Of a stretch of DNA of 26,481 nt, positions 1-7,560 are shown in pieces. The position numbers and the translations under genes are program-made. The notes below the pieces were generated by a model. That model was not told where the DNA came from, did not search any database, and worked only from the letters and a program-made list of their open reading frames with translations. How positions within the stretch are numbered: position 1 is the stretch's first letter; every line of letters starts with the position of its first letter. Origin of the DNA: Sporomusaceae bacterium (lineage in GTDB: Bacteria > Bacillota_C > Negativicutes > Sporomusales_B > UBA7701); assembly GCA_022839045.1 (NCBI GenBank), contig JALHDI010000072.1, positions 1 to 26,481 on the forward strand, read 5' to 3'.

Positions 1-138
<138 letters not shown>

Positions 139-175
139 TTACTCCTTTCATCATTTGTCTACACGTATTTTGAAT

Positions 176-185
176 ATAATACCAT
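176..185 (-). promoter_or_regulatory. Candidate extended -10 promoter of guaB
   Basis: On the minus strand, TATGGTATTAT provides TATTAT preceded by a TG dinucleotide one base away, an extended -10 arrangement about 45 bases before the guaB start. No convincing -35 hexamer lies at 17 bases, which is tolerated for extended -10 promoters. Assigned by eye only. Confidence 0.4.
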
Positions 186-314
186 AACTAACCGGACGAA
201 TCCACCCTTTTTGTCCCTGTGGCGAAAATTTCCCCGCCGCCGTTCGCCGGGCGCGGATACAAACCGTCTCCCGCCCCCACACTAAACTTATCATGCTCAC
301 CTGGAGGTGCAAAA

Positions 315-1448
315 ATGCTGGCAATCCGCGGCGCAACCGTCCACACCGTCAGCCGAGGCACACTGGAGGGCGCCGTTATCCTGCTGGAAGGCGGCAAAAT
401 CGTCGCCGTCGGCCGGCATCTGCCCGTCCCCGCCGACGCCCGCATCCTCGACGCGGCCGGCAAAATCGTCACCCCCGGCCTCATCGACTGCCACACCCAC
501 CTCGGCATCGCCGAGGAAGGGGTCGGCGACGCCCATGTCGACAAAAACGAAATTGCCGACCCGGTCTGCCCTCACCTCCGCGCCCTCGACGCCGTCAACC
601 CCGAGGACGAAGGGCTGGAAGACGCCGTCGGCGGCGGCGTCACCGCCATCATCTCCACCCCCGGCAGCGAAAACGTCATCGGCGGCCAGAGCGTCGCCAT
701 CAAGACCCGCGGCCGCATCATCGACGACATGGTCCTCCGCCAGCCGGCCGGCGTCAAGATCGCCTTCGGTGAAAACCCCATCAAAACGTACGGCGGCAAA
801 GGCAAGCCCCCCTCCACCCGCATGACCGTCGCCGGCCTCATCCGCGAAAATCTCGTCGCCGCCCGGGACTACGCGAAAAAACCGCCGGCTGAACGCAACC
901 TGCGGCTCGAAACCCTCGCCCGGGTGATGAGTGGCGAAATTCCCCTGCGGGCCCACGCCCACGCCGCCGACGACATCGCGACCGCCCTCAGGATCGCCGC
1001 CGAATTCAACCTGCGCCTCACCCTCGAGCACGCCACCGCCGGCCACAAAATCGCCGACGTGATCGCCGCCCGCGGCGTCCCCGCCGCCGTCGGCCCCTCC
1101 ATCACTGCCCGCGTCAAAGTCGAGCTCCGCGACCGCACCTACCGCACGCCGGCCATCCTCCACGCCGCCGGCGTCAAAGTCGCCCTCATCACCGACCACC
1201 CCTTCCTGCCGATCGGCGGCCTCCGCCTCGAAGCCGCCCTCGCCATCCGCGAAGGACTGCCGGCCGATGTCGCCCTGAGGGCCATCACCCTCAGCGCTGC
1301 GGAAATCATCGGCGTCGCCAGCCGGATCGGCAGCCTCGACGCTGGCAAAGACGCCGACCTCGTCATTTTCGACGGCGACCCCTTCGCCGTCGCCACCAAA
1401 ATAGAGCAGGTGTTCATCAACGGCGAACCTGTCTACGGCCGTTGCTGA
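315..1448 (+). CDS. Imidazolonepropionase-like amidohydrolase (metal-dependent hydrolase)
   Basis: A 377-residue protein of the amidohydrolase superfamily (COG1228-like). The small N-terminal beta domain is followed by TPGLIDCHTHLG with the metal-binding HxH (His60, His62). Later come RAHAHAADD, LEHATAGHK and LITDHP, which carry the remaining histidines and the catalytic Asp expected of the TIM barrel. The C-terminal GSLDAGKDADLVIFDGDPF and VFINGEPVY is the classic return of the strand to the composite beta domain. The reading frame is open from 219, but GGAGGTG six bases before the ATG at 315 fixes the start. The substrate cannot be told from sequence; related proteins include prolidases and aryldialkylphosphatase-like enzymes. 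It converges with the YadA-like gene with only 14 bases between stops, and I see no terminator there. Confidence 0.88.
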   Translation: MLAIRGATVHTVSRGTLEGAVILLEGGKIVAVGRHLPVPADARILDAAGKIVTPGLIDCHTHLGIAEEGVGDAHVDKNEIADPVCPHLRALDAVNPEDEGLEDAVGGGVTAIISTPGSENVIGGQSVAIKTRGRIIDDMVLRQPAGVKIAFGENPIKTYGGKGKPPSTRMTVAGLIRENLVAARDYAKKPPAERNLRLETLARVMSGEIPLRAHAHAADDIATALRIAAEFNLRLTLEHATAGHKIADVIAARGVPAAVGPSITARVKVELRDRTYRTPAILHAAGVKVALITDHPFLPIGGLRLEAALAIREGLPADVALRAITLSAAEIIGVASRIGSLDAGKDADLVIFDGDPFAVATKIEQVFINGEPVYGRC

Positions 1449-1462
1449 ACACCCGGCGTTTA

Positions 1463-2026
1463 TCAATTGCCCCCTTTCTCCATCAGGCACATCAGCCTGT
1501 CCAACTGTTCCTGCATCCTCAAGTTCTGCGCCGTCAGTTCCCTGATCTGAGCCTCCTGCCTCTGCAGCCTCGCCTCCAGAGCCTTCACCGCGCCGCCATT
1601 TATGCCGGCGGCCGTCTCCGCCTTCGCCCCTTGCCCAAGTTTCCAGGCCGCGCCGAAGCGGCCCATTTTTTCGCCGCCGCTCAGGGCGATGCCGATATTA
1701 ATCGCCATCGAATCGTTCACGGCAAAGGCCAGACCGGCCGCCATCGCCGGCTGACCGGCATAGCTGCCCCCGCCGAGGAGAAACTGGACCGGCGAACTCG
1801 CGTCATATGGCAGCGGCGTCAGCGAGCTGAACGCCGACGCCATGGCGCCTGCTCTGTCGGTCCGGACACTCAGGTTGCCCACCTGCGACTCAAGCGTTTC
1901 CACGCGGGCGGGCACATCGTCAATGATTGGGCCTGGACCGGCGGCCGATGTCGGCTGCACCGCCGCCACGATCGAAAATATAGTAAAAAACACGATAGCA
2001 ATCTTCGTCCCAGTTTTTCTTGCCAC
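1463..2026 (-). CDS. Small YadA-anchor outer-membrane protein with C-terminal coiled coil
   Basis: About 187 residues from a GTG start, with AAGGA ten bases upstream. A basic N-terminus and hydrophobic stretch ending near PTSAA make a signal peptide (about 1-28). A short coiled-coil stalk follows (ARVETLESQVGNL, about 38-50). Residues about 60-130 (ASAFSSLTPLPYD, VQFLLGGGSYAGQPAMAAGLAF, INIGIALSGGEKMGRFGAAWKLG) match the YadA membrane anchor, which trimerises into a 12-stranded outer-membrane barrel. Unusually, the protein does not end with the barrel: about 55 more residues follow, ending in a second heptad-rich segment (LEARLQRQEAQIRELTAQNL). There is no large passenger. It implies an outer membrane. 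An upstream in-frame GTG at 2035 is less likely because it lies too close to the ribosome-binding site. Confidence 0.78.
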   Translation of the reverse strand: MARKTGTKIAIVFFTIFSIVAAVQPTSAAGPGPIIDDVPARVETLESQVGNLSVRTDRAGAMASAFSSLTPLPYDASSPVQFLLGGGSYAGQPAMAAGLAFAVNDSMAINIGIALSGGEKMGRFGAAWKLGQGAKAETAAGINGGAVKALEARLQRQEAQIRELTAQNLRMQEQLDRLMCLMEKGGN

Positions 2027-2109
2027 GCCAAACACATCCTTCCGCGTAATACTTGTCCTGCAACCGGACAATATTTTCCCAAAGCCCGCTTTACGAAACC
2101 GGCTTTCTA

Positions 2110-5025
2110 TCACAGCAAATACTCTCCCTCCCGGCAGCGACGCCAGTCGCCGAGCGCCCTGGCCAGTTCCCCCGCCGCCAGCACCGGAGCAGCCAGCACG
2201 CCGGCCGCCTGCAGGGGGGCGACATTGACCCTTATCCCCCACGCGGCTTCGAAAGCATAATCGGGTAACCCGCACCGCGCGGCCGCGTCGCCGGCCCGCC
2301 GCCAGTGCGCCAGGCAGGAGTCCGGGCCGCCCGCCAACTGCCACACGACCGGCCGGCGTTTGAACTGGGCGACATGGCGGCGGAAAAAACTCCCGGCCAG
2401 CCAACGGTCGAGCGTTACGCCGGTCAAGGCGGCAAAATCGGCCGCCAGGCCTTCATAAACATCCAGCGTCCCCCGCACCGCCGCCAGCGTCATAACCCCC
2501 GGCCCGGCCGCGGCCGCCTGCCCCGGCCAGCCATGGCCGAGCAGCGACAGCACCGCCACGCTGACGAAGTCCATCGCCAGTTCCTTCTCCAGAGGCGGGC
2601 ACCGCCAGCCCTCCCTGCCGACGCCGATACTCAACAGGCCGTATACTGTTATTGGATGCAATCGCATTTGTGCCACTAATCCCGCGAAAAATTCCTCCGG
2701 CAGTTGGCCGTGCATCGGTCCGTCCCGGTACAGCACCCTCAGGCGCTCGTTCGCGGCTGCCAGCTCCGCCCGGCCGCACGCACGGACCTCATCCGGCGGC
2801 GGCAGCCCGTCGTCCGCCAGCTCCGGCGGCAGTTTATCGTAACCGGCCAGCGCCGGCCACTCGTCCGGGGAGCCGCCGAGTTCGTCGATCAGTGCCTTCG
2901 CTTCGGGCGCCGGCAGGGCCAACGTATCCGCCAGCAGCCGGTCAATGGCGGCGGCGGCCAGCATCTGGCGCAGCGCTGCCAGCCAAAGCCGCCCCGCCCG
3001 CAGCGGCAGTCTGGCCGCCAGCGGCAGGCACTCGGCCGGCGCGAAGCGATAACCCGGGTCGGTGATCTCCGCCGCCCGCAGTTCGCCCGCCGCCGCGGCG
3101 GCCACCAGCGCCAGCCTGCCGATCTCTTCCCGCGTCGCCGCCGGCACATTCGGCAGCGGCAGGCGCTGCAGATCGCCAGGCTGATAATTCACCGTCGGAT
3201 TGAACATCTTCAACAGCCCCTGATAGACCTTGGCGTTCAGGAGGCCGAGCAGAAAAGCCGCGTCCTGCGGATCGCGCGGAAAAACGCAGCTGGCCGCCAT
3301 GTCGGTCATGCAGCCGGCCGGCAGCAGCTTGGCCGTGAACGACTTGCTGCTTATCAGACCGTACACCAGCCCCTCCCGGAACCAGTATTTCCGGTTGGGC
3401 AGCTGGGCGGAATAATGGCTGCCGTAATACCGCCGCGCCCCCTCCGTCCAGCGCACGTAATGGGCAGGCCGGCGCGCGTACCGGAAGCCGCTCGCCTCCT
3501 TCTCGTACGGCGCCCAGCCGTCCGCCGCGCCGTCCGGCCCCCACACCTCCCACCAGCGGCGCACGAACCGCGCGTTATCCGCCGTCTTCATTCCCAGCAC
3601 GATATCGGCTGCTTCCCTGAGCGGCCGCGCTCCCGCCAGCACCGTCCGCAGCCCGTCCCCCAGCCAGTAGGCCAGCGGCCCGCCGGGCAGGGCCGTCGCC
3701 TCGGCCGCCGTCCGCACGAACACCTCCGGCCGACGCTCGTCGGCGTTATGGCCCCGCACCGCCGCCGCCAGCGCCTCGGCCTTCCGCGGCGCCGCCAGCA
3801 GCTTGAAATAAACCCCCTCTTCGGCCGCGTCCCCGTCCACGGCCAGCACGAACAGCGCCGCATCCACCACCGCATCGGCGAACGCTCCCAGCCCCAGGTG
3901 GGCCAGGGTGCGGATCGCGGTCCGGCTGAAAATCTCGTCGCGCAGCTTCGCGTAACTGCGGATATAGAGAAACGTCTGCGGCGTCACCATCGCCACGCGC
4001 TCCTCGGCCAGCGCGAGGCAGCGCAGGATGAAGGCCGCATACAGGTTGCCGGCGCCGGCGGCGTAATGCCGCCTGAGATACGCGCGCACCGTCGCGGCGT
4101 AATCGCGCTTGTCCAGATAAGGCGGATTGGTCAGCACCACCGCGTATCGCCGCCCCAGCAGCCGGCCCAGCGGCTCGCCGGCGTCCGCCGCCGTCAGCAG
4201 CGCTCCCAGCTCGCCGTCCCGCTCGCCGGCCGCCACGATATTGGCGTACAAGCCAGGCAGCGCGGCGAGTTCGAGGGCCGGCGCCCTCTCCTTGGCGCGC
4301 AGCCACAAAACGGCGCGGGCGACCGCCACCGCCCGCCCGTCGATATCAGCCCCGAAAAGATTGCCGTTCACGATCGCCGCGCAAGCCGCCGCCGGGTCGC
4401 CGGCCCCCTCCTCGCGGTACATCCCGTGCAACAGATCGAACGCCGCCAGCAGAAAATTACCCGCCCCGCAGGCCGGGTCGCAAACCGTCAGTTCCCTCGC
4501 CCGGCGCACCCGCCCGGCCTTCGCGGCCGGCCGGCGCACGAGATAGCGCCACCCGGCCGCCAGCGCCGAATCCGGCCGGCCGGCGAGCCACAGCGCGCCG
4601 AGTGAATTCTCCGCCAGGAAAGCCACCATATAATCCTCGCTATATACCTGGGTGGCGGGGACGACCGTCCCGGCGCCGATCTTCGCGCACTGGTCGCCGC
4701 GCGTCCGGCCGGCCAAGCCGGCCCGCTCGCCGCTGTGCCAGAACTGGTGCAGCCAGCCGAGCGCGGCGGGTTCCCCGAGCAATTCCCCGCAGCCGGCCAA
4801 CAGGCTGCGGCCGCGCTCCGCGACCGCCGGCGGCAAACGCCGCGCGGCGCCGAAAAAGGCGGGCGCCGGCCCCGTTACGCCGCGGGCCGCCATCGCCGCC
4901 TCCAGGGCCAGCGTCATCCCGGCATGCCACGCCTGCTCCCCGGCCGTTTCGCCCAGCCCGTCCTCCACCGCCCGCCGTAGCGTTGCCACCGTCTCCCGCA
5001 GTTTTTTCCGCGCCCCGTTGTCCAT
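2110..5025 (-). CDS. PglX/Eco57I-like adenine-specific DNA methyltransferase, stand-alone
   Basis: A 971-residue protein. The N-terminal region contains LGWLHQFWHSGE and VPATQVYSEDYMVAFLAENSLGALW, typical of BREX PglX and large Type IIG-like enzymes. Motif I is VCDPACGAGNFLLAAF, the SAM-binding loop, and motif IV is LTNPPYL, the N6-adenine catalytic NPPY. A target-recognition region follows (KYWFREGLVYG, NPTVNYQPGDLQRLPLPN), and the C-terminus has FKRRPVVWQLAGG. I see no obvious PD-(D/E)xK nuclease motif, and no pglZ, brxC or restriction gene is nearby. It probably methylates adenine in a specific site, either as an orphan or as part of a dispersed defence system. Start ATG at 5025 with GGGGG five bases upstream; a TTG at 5037 is an alternative. 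Confidence 0.85.
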   Translation of the reverse strand: MDNGARKKLRETVATLRRAVEDGLGETAGEQAWHAGMTLALEAAMAARGVTGPAPAFFGAARRLPPAVAERGRSLLAGCGELLGEPAALGWLHQFWHSGERAGLAGRTRGDQCAKIGAGTVVPATQVYSEDYMVAFLAENSLGALWLAGRPDSALAAGWRYLVRRPAAKAGRVRRARELTVCDPACGAGNFLLAAFDLLHGMYREEGAGDPAAACAAIVNGNLFGADIDGRAVAVARAVLWLRAKERAPALELAALPGLYANIVAAGERDGELGALLTAADAGEPLGRLLGRRYAVVLTNPPYLDKRDYAATVRAYLRRHYAAGAGNLYAAFILRCLALAEERVAMVTPQTFLYIRSYAKLRDEIFSRTAIRTLAHLGLGAFADAVVDAALFVLAVDGDAAEEGVYFKLLAAPRKAEALAAAVRGHNADERRPEVFVRTAAEATALPGGPLAYWLGDGLRTVLAGARPLREAADIVLGMKTADNARFVRRWWEVWGPDGAADGWAPYEKEASGFRYARRPAHYVRWTEGARRYYGSHYSAQLPNRKYWFREGLVYGLISSKSFTAKLLPAGCMTDMAASCVFPRDPQDAAFLLGLLNAKVYQGLLKMFNPTVNYQPGDLQRLPLPNVPAATREEIGRLALVAAAAAGELRAAEITDPGYRFAPAECLPLAARLPLRAGRLWLAALRQMLAAAAIDRLLADTLALPAPEAKALIDELGGSPDEWPALAGYDKLPPELADDGLPPPDEVRACGRAELAAANERLRVLYRDGPMHGQLPEEFFAGLVAQMRLHPITVYGLLSIGVGREGWRCPPLEKELAMDFVSVAVLSLLGHGWPGQAAAAGPGVMTLAAVRGTLDVYEGLAADFAALTGVTLDRWLAGSFFRRHVAQFKRRPVVWQLAGGPDSCLAHWRRAGDAAARCGLPDYAFEAAWGIRVNVAPLQAAGVLAAPVLAAGELARALGDWRRCREGEYLL

Positions 5026-5053
5026 AGCAGCCCCCAAAGCCCCGGTTTAGCCG

Positions 5054-5062
5054 ATCATACCA
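5054..5062 (-). promoter_or_regulatory. Candidate extended -10 promoter of the methyltransferase gene
   Basis: On the minus strand TTGGTATGAT gives TATGAT preceded by TG-N, an extended -10, about 30 bases before the ATG. There is no good -35 at normal spacing. Weak evidence. Confidence 0.3.
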
Positions 5063-5106
5063 ATTCCTTCGCCGGCCCGGCGGCAAACTCCTACCTCGCC
5101 CGGACG

Positions 5107-5144
5107 ACAAAAAGCCCCCTGCCTGTATAAGGCACGCGGGCTTT
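5107..5144 (-). terminator. Imperfect hairpin, possible second terminator
   Basis: The arms AAAGCCC and GGGCTTT, plus inner TGCCT and AGGCA, enclose a short loop with an internal mismatch. Read on the minus strand it is followed by CTTTTTGT. It lies just beyond the strong terminator of the 3D-domain gene and before the methyltransferase gene, so it may be a back-up terminator. Confidence 0.45.
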
Positions 5145-5161
5145 CTTGCGTCAGCTAAAAG

Positions 5162-5190
5162 GAAAAAGGCCCGGGATTCCTCCCGGGCCT
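5162..5190 (-). terminator. Intrinsic terminator of the 3D-domain gene
   Basis: A perfect 10-bp stem, AGGCCCGGGA and TCCCGGGCCT, with a 4-base loop is followed on the minus strand by TTTTTCC. It starts about 12 bases after the stop codon of the gene at 5203. Confidence 0.9.
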
Positions 5191-5202
5191 CTCAGGCCGC
5201 CT

Positions 5203-5835
5203 TTACAGCACATATACCTTGACCTTCTGCATGCCGAACTCGTATGCTTCGGTTACGGTCCGCATGGCGATGTCGATACGGTTGCCCTTGATGGCGCCGC
5301 CGGTATCCTCGGCGGTCGCGTACACGCCGTGGCCGTCGGCGAACTCGATATACACCCGTGAACCGAGCGGGATAACCCGCGGATCGACGGCGATGATGCC
5401 GGGGCGCACCTGGGTGCCGAGGTGGGTCAGACTGCCCCACTTGCCGTTGTCGTGCGGGCCGGGGGCATACGCGGTCGCGACGATGTCGAGCACGCGCTTG
5501 TGGTTATCGGGCACCGCGCCCTGCTTAACGGCCGCGCTCTTGCCGGTCAGCGCCGTGATGACGCCCATGTCGGCGACACCGTCCGCCTTGATCGCGAGCG
5601 ACCTCTCCAGCTTCCGCACCGCCGCGGCGGTACGGCTGCCGTACACGCCGTCCCGGTCGCCGGTGCCGTAGCCCTTTTCGGCCAGGGTCGCCTGGAGCTG
5701 ACGAACATCGTCGCCCTCGGCGCCCGGCGCCAGTTCGCGCTCGCCTAAAGCCGCCGACGCCATCGGCGCCGCCGCGCCCTGCGCGAGTGCCAGCATAGTG
5801 ACGGAACATACAATAATCTTGTTGATGTTTTTCAT
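5203..5835 (-). CDS. Secreted peptidoglycan-binding and 3D-domain cell-wall protein
   Basis: A 210-residue protein. Residues 1-28 form a signal peptide (MKNINKIIVC then a hydrophobic core ending MASA). Residues about 37-95 are a PG_binding_1 domain (GAEGDDVRQLQATLAEKGYG, DGVYGSRTAAAVRKLE). Residues about 117-206 form a 3D domain with three aspartates in conserved context: AVDPRVIPLG (Asp151), EDTGGAIKG (Asp177) and NRIDIAM (Asp188). The domain is related to MltA/Stage II sporulation lytic transglycosylases, so a muralytic or wall-remodelling role is likely. The ATG at 5835 has GGGGTG six bases upstream; the GTG at 5842-5844 lies inside that Shine-Dalgarno. Transcription starts at a good promoter and runs through a c-di-AMP riboswitch, a known pairing for wall hydrolases. 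Confidence 0.9.
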   Translation of the reverse strand: MKNINKIIVCSVTMLALAQGAAAPMASAALGERELAPGAEGDDVRQLQATLAEKGYGTGDRDGVYGSRTAAAVRKLERSLAIKADGVADMGVITALTGKSAAVKQGAVPDNHKRVLDIVATAYAPGPHDNGKWGSLTHLGTQVRPGIIAVDPRVIPLGSRVYIEFADGHGVYATAEDTGGAIKGNRIDIAMRTVTEAYEFGMQKVKVYVL

Positions 5836-5850
5836 TTTAAACACCCCTTT

Positions 5851-5972
5851 CTAACGTGCCGACGGGGTTAGCTGACGGGTTCGGATGAAAAGGTAAGACC
5901 CTACCGTCATATGACGGATTCACCCCACTAACTCGGTTCCCCCGCTCTCCCGCATGGGAGATTAGGCACAGG
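5851..5972 (-). promoter_or_regulatory. Cyclic-di-AMP riboswitch (ydaO/yuaA class)
   Basis: Read on the minus strand, the leader carries the conserved blocks of this class in the right order: CCTAATC, then GGGGGAACC, GGGGTGAATC, AGGGTC, CCCGTCAGCTAACC and CGTCGGC. The hairpin CTCCCATGCGGGAG sits at the usual variable position. It begins within a few bases of the predicted transcription start and ends about 15 bases before the 3D-domain start codon. ydaO elements bind c-di-AMP and usually turn expression off when it is abundant. No separate terminator is obvious in the short space before the ribosome-binding site, so control may be by terminator-like pairing inside the aptamer or by translation. 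Confidence 0.9.
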
Positions 5973-5977
5973 TCATA

Positions 5978-6006
5978 ATATTACATCATAAAATCTCGAC
6001 GGACAA
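5978..6006 (-). promoter_or_regulatory. Sigma-A type promoter of the c-di-AMP riboswitch transcript
   Basis: On the minus strand, TTGTCC (6001-6006) and TAATAT (5978-5983) are separated by exactly 17 bases. The predicted start falls at about 5971, which coincides with the first conserved riboswitch bases. Confidence 0.7.
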
Positions 6007-6076
6007 GGCCGCCCGTCCGCCCTGCCGGCTAATAAACGCCGCCTGCCCCAGGCATGCGCCCCTATCCTCGCCGCCG

Positions 6077-6113
6077 GGCCGGTATGCGGCTGCCGGTGGC
6101 ATGAATACCGGCC
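6077..6113. repeat. 9-bp inverted repeat upstream of fixC
   Basis: GGCCGGTAT (6077-6085) and ATACCGGCC (6105-6113) are perfect inverted arms with a 19-base spacer, lying 35 bases before the fixC -10. There is no T-run on either side, so it does not look like a terminator. It could be an operator, but two half-sites this far apart could also be chance in GC-rich DNA. Confidence 0.35.
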
Positions 6114-6148
6114 GCGGTGCAAAAACTAGAATAGCGCCGGCCATTACT

Positions 6149-6154
6149 TATAAT
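6149..6154 (+). promoter_or_regulatory. Candidate -10 element of the fixCX operon
   Basis: A perfect TATAAT lies 35 bases before the fixC ATG. The expected -35 position holds no TTGACA-like hexamer, so an activator may be needed, or the match is fortuitous. Confidence 0.4.
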
Positions 6155-6189
6155 ACGGCAGCAATAACAACGGACTGGATAACAGCGCG

Positions 6190-7560
6190 ATGATCAGCGA
6201 ATGGTTCAAAACCAAAAAACCGCATAAACTGGCGACACGGGCTGAGGCGACCCCCGACGCCCCTGCCCCGCGCAAATACGACGCCGTCGTCGTCGGGGCC
6301 GGGCCGGCGGGAACCAGCGCCGCCTACTTCATGGCCCGCGACGGCCTAGACGTGCTGCTTCTTGAGCGCGGCCCCTTCCCCGGCGCCAAGACGTGCGGCG
6401 GCGCCGCCATCATCGCCGAGCAGGCCCACGACCTTTTCCCCAACTTCTGGGAAGAATTCCGTTACGAGCGCATCGTCACCCGCCTGGACTATTGGTGGCT
6501 CAGCGACGACTCGGCCGTAACCGCCGGGTTCACCAGCGGCCGCCTGGCCGCGGCCCCCTACAACCGCCTGGCCGTCAAACGCAAAAACCTTTACGCCTGG
6601 CTGGCCGCCAAAGCCGTCGCCGCCGGCGCCACCCTCCTCCTCGGCCAGCATGTCGCCGACGTCCTCCTCGAGGGCGGCCAGGCCGTGGGCGTCCGCATAT
6701 CCCCGCCCCAGAGCGCCTGCTACCTCGCCGATATCGTCCTCCTCGCCGACGGCGCCAACTCCCTCCTCGCCGAACGGGCCGGCCTCATACCCCGCGTCAC
6801 GGCGCAGAACCTCTCCCTATACGCCAAAGAAACCATCGCTCTCCCCCCCGAAACCATCGAGGACCGCTTCGGCCTCCCCCCCGGCCAGGGCGCCGCCATC
6901 GGCCTCATCGGCTACCCCACCGCCGGCTATAACGGCACCGGCTCCCTCCACACCTTCCACGACGGCATCAACATCAGCGCCGGCATGGCCGTCAGCGCCT
7001 TCGCCGCCGGCGGCTTCAGCCCCGGCGACCTCCTCGAGCGCATAAAAAAACACCCCCGCATCCAGCCTCTCCTGGCCGGGGGGGTAACCACCGAATACGG
7101 CGCCGCCATGATTCCCGAAGGCGGCTACCACGCCATCCCGCCCCTCGTGCACCCGGGGCTCCTCATCGCCGGCGACGCCGCCTCGCTCGTCAACGGCATC
7201 CACGGCATCAACCTCGCCATGTGGTCGGGCTTCTACGCCGCCAGAGCCGCCTACGAAGCGAAAAAGAGCCGCGACTTCTCGGCCCGCAAGCTCTCCCTCT
7301 ACCGCACCCTCCTCGACGAAAGCTTCATCCTCCAGAACATGCGGGCCAACGCCAAAGCGGCGGCCCTCCAGCGCGACAGGCCCTACCTCTTCGACCTTTA
7401 CAGCCGCATGGCCAACGAGGCCGCCTACCAGATGGCCCGCGCCTACCCCATGCCCATCAAGACCAAGCGCAAATTCATCTGGCGCAAAGTCACCAGCCTT
7501 CAGCCGGTCGCCAAAATCGCCGCCGACATCTGGCAAGTCCTCAAGGTGGTCAAAGGATGA
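6190..7560 (+). CDS. fixC: FixC-like FAD-dependent ETF:quinone oxidoreductase
   Basis: A 456-residue flavoprotein of the geranylgeranyl-reductase/FixC family. After a polar N-terminal extension of about 28 residues comes the dinucleotide fold DAVVVGAGPAGTSAAY, ending in LLLERG. Next come KTCGGAAI, the second FAD motif ADIVLLADGANS and the C-terminal HPGLLIAGDAASLVNGIHGINLAMWSG. FixC proteins take electrons from the FixAB electron-transfer flavoprotein, bifurcating in some organisms, and pass them to quinone together with FixX. Its stop overlaps the fixX start in ATGA, so the two are translationally coupled. fixA and fixB are not adjacent. The ribosome-binding site is poor, only GGAT nine bases away. 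Confidence 0.87.
   Translation: MISEWFKTKKPHKLATRAEATPDAPAPRKYDAVVVGAGPAGTSAAYFMARDGLDVLLLERGPFPGAKTCGGAAIIAEQAHDLFPNFWEEFRYERIVTRLDYWWLSDDSAVTAGFTSGRLAAAPYNRLAVKRKNLYAWLAAKAVAAGATLLLGQHVADVLLEGGQAVGVRISPPQSACYLADIVLLADGANSLLAERAGLIPRVTAQNLSLYAKETIALPPETIEDRFGLPPGQGAAIGLIGYPTAGYNGTGSLHTFHDGINISAGMAVSAFAAGGFSPGDLLERIKKHPRIQPLLAGGVTTEYGAAMIPEGGYHAIPPLVHPGLLIAGDAASLVNGIHGINLAMWSGFYAARAAYEAKKSRDFSARKLSLYRTLLDESFILQNMRANAKAAALQRDRPYLFDLYSRMANEAAYQMARAYPMPIKTKRKFIWRKVTSLQPVAKIAADIWQVLKVVKG

Noticed and set aside
297..1490. A 397-codon minus-strand frame opposite the amidohydrolase
   Set aside because: Gly/Asp/Ala-rich antisense shadow. The plus strand carries HxH and the other amidohydrolase motifs with a good ribosome-binding site.
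1463..2404. Extending the YadA-like protein upstream to 2404
   Set aside because: The extra N-terminal part is the other frame of the methyltransferase 3' end, and a signal peptide begins naturally at the GTG at 2026.
2704..4605. Long plus-strand frame opposite the methyltransferase
   Set aside because: Antisense shadow, rich in Arg, Gln and Pro, with no recognisable motif.
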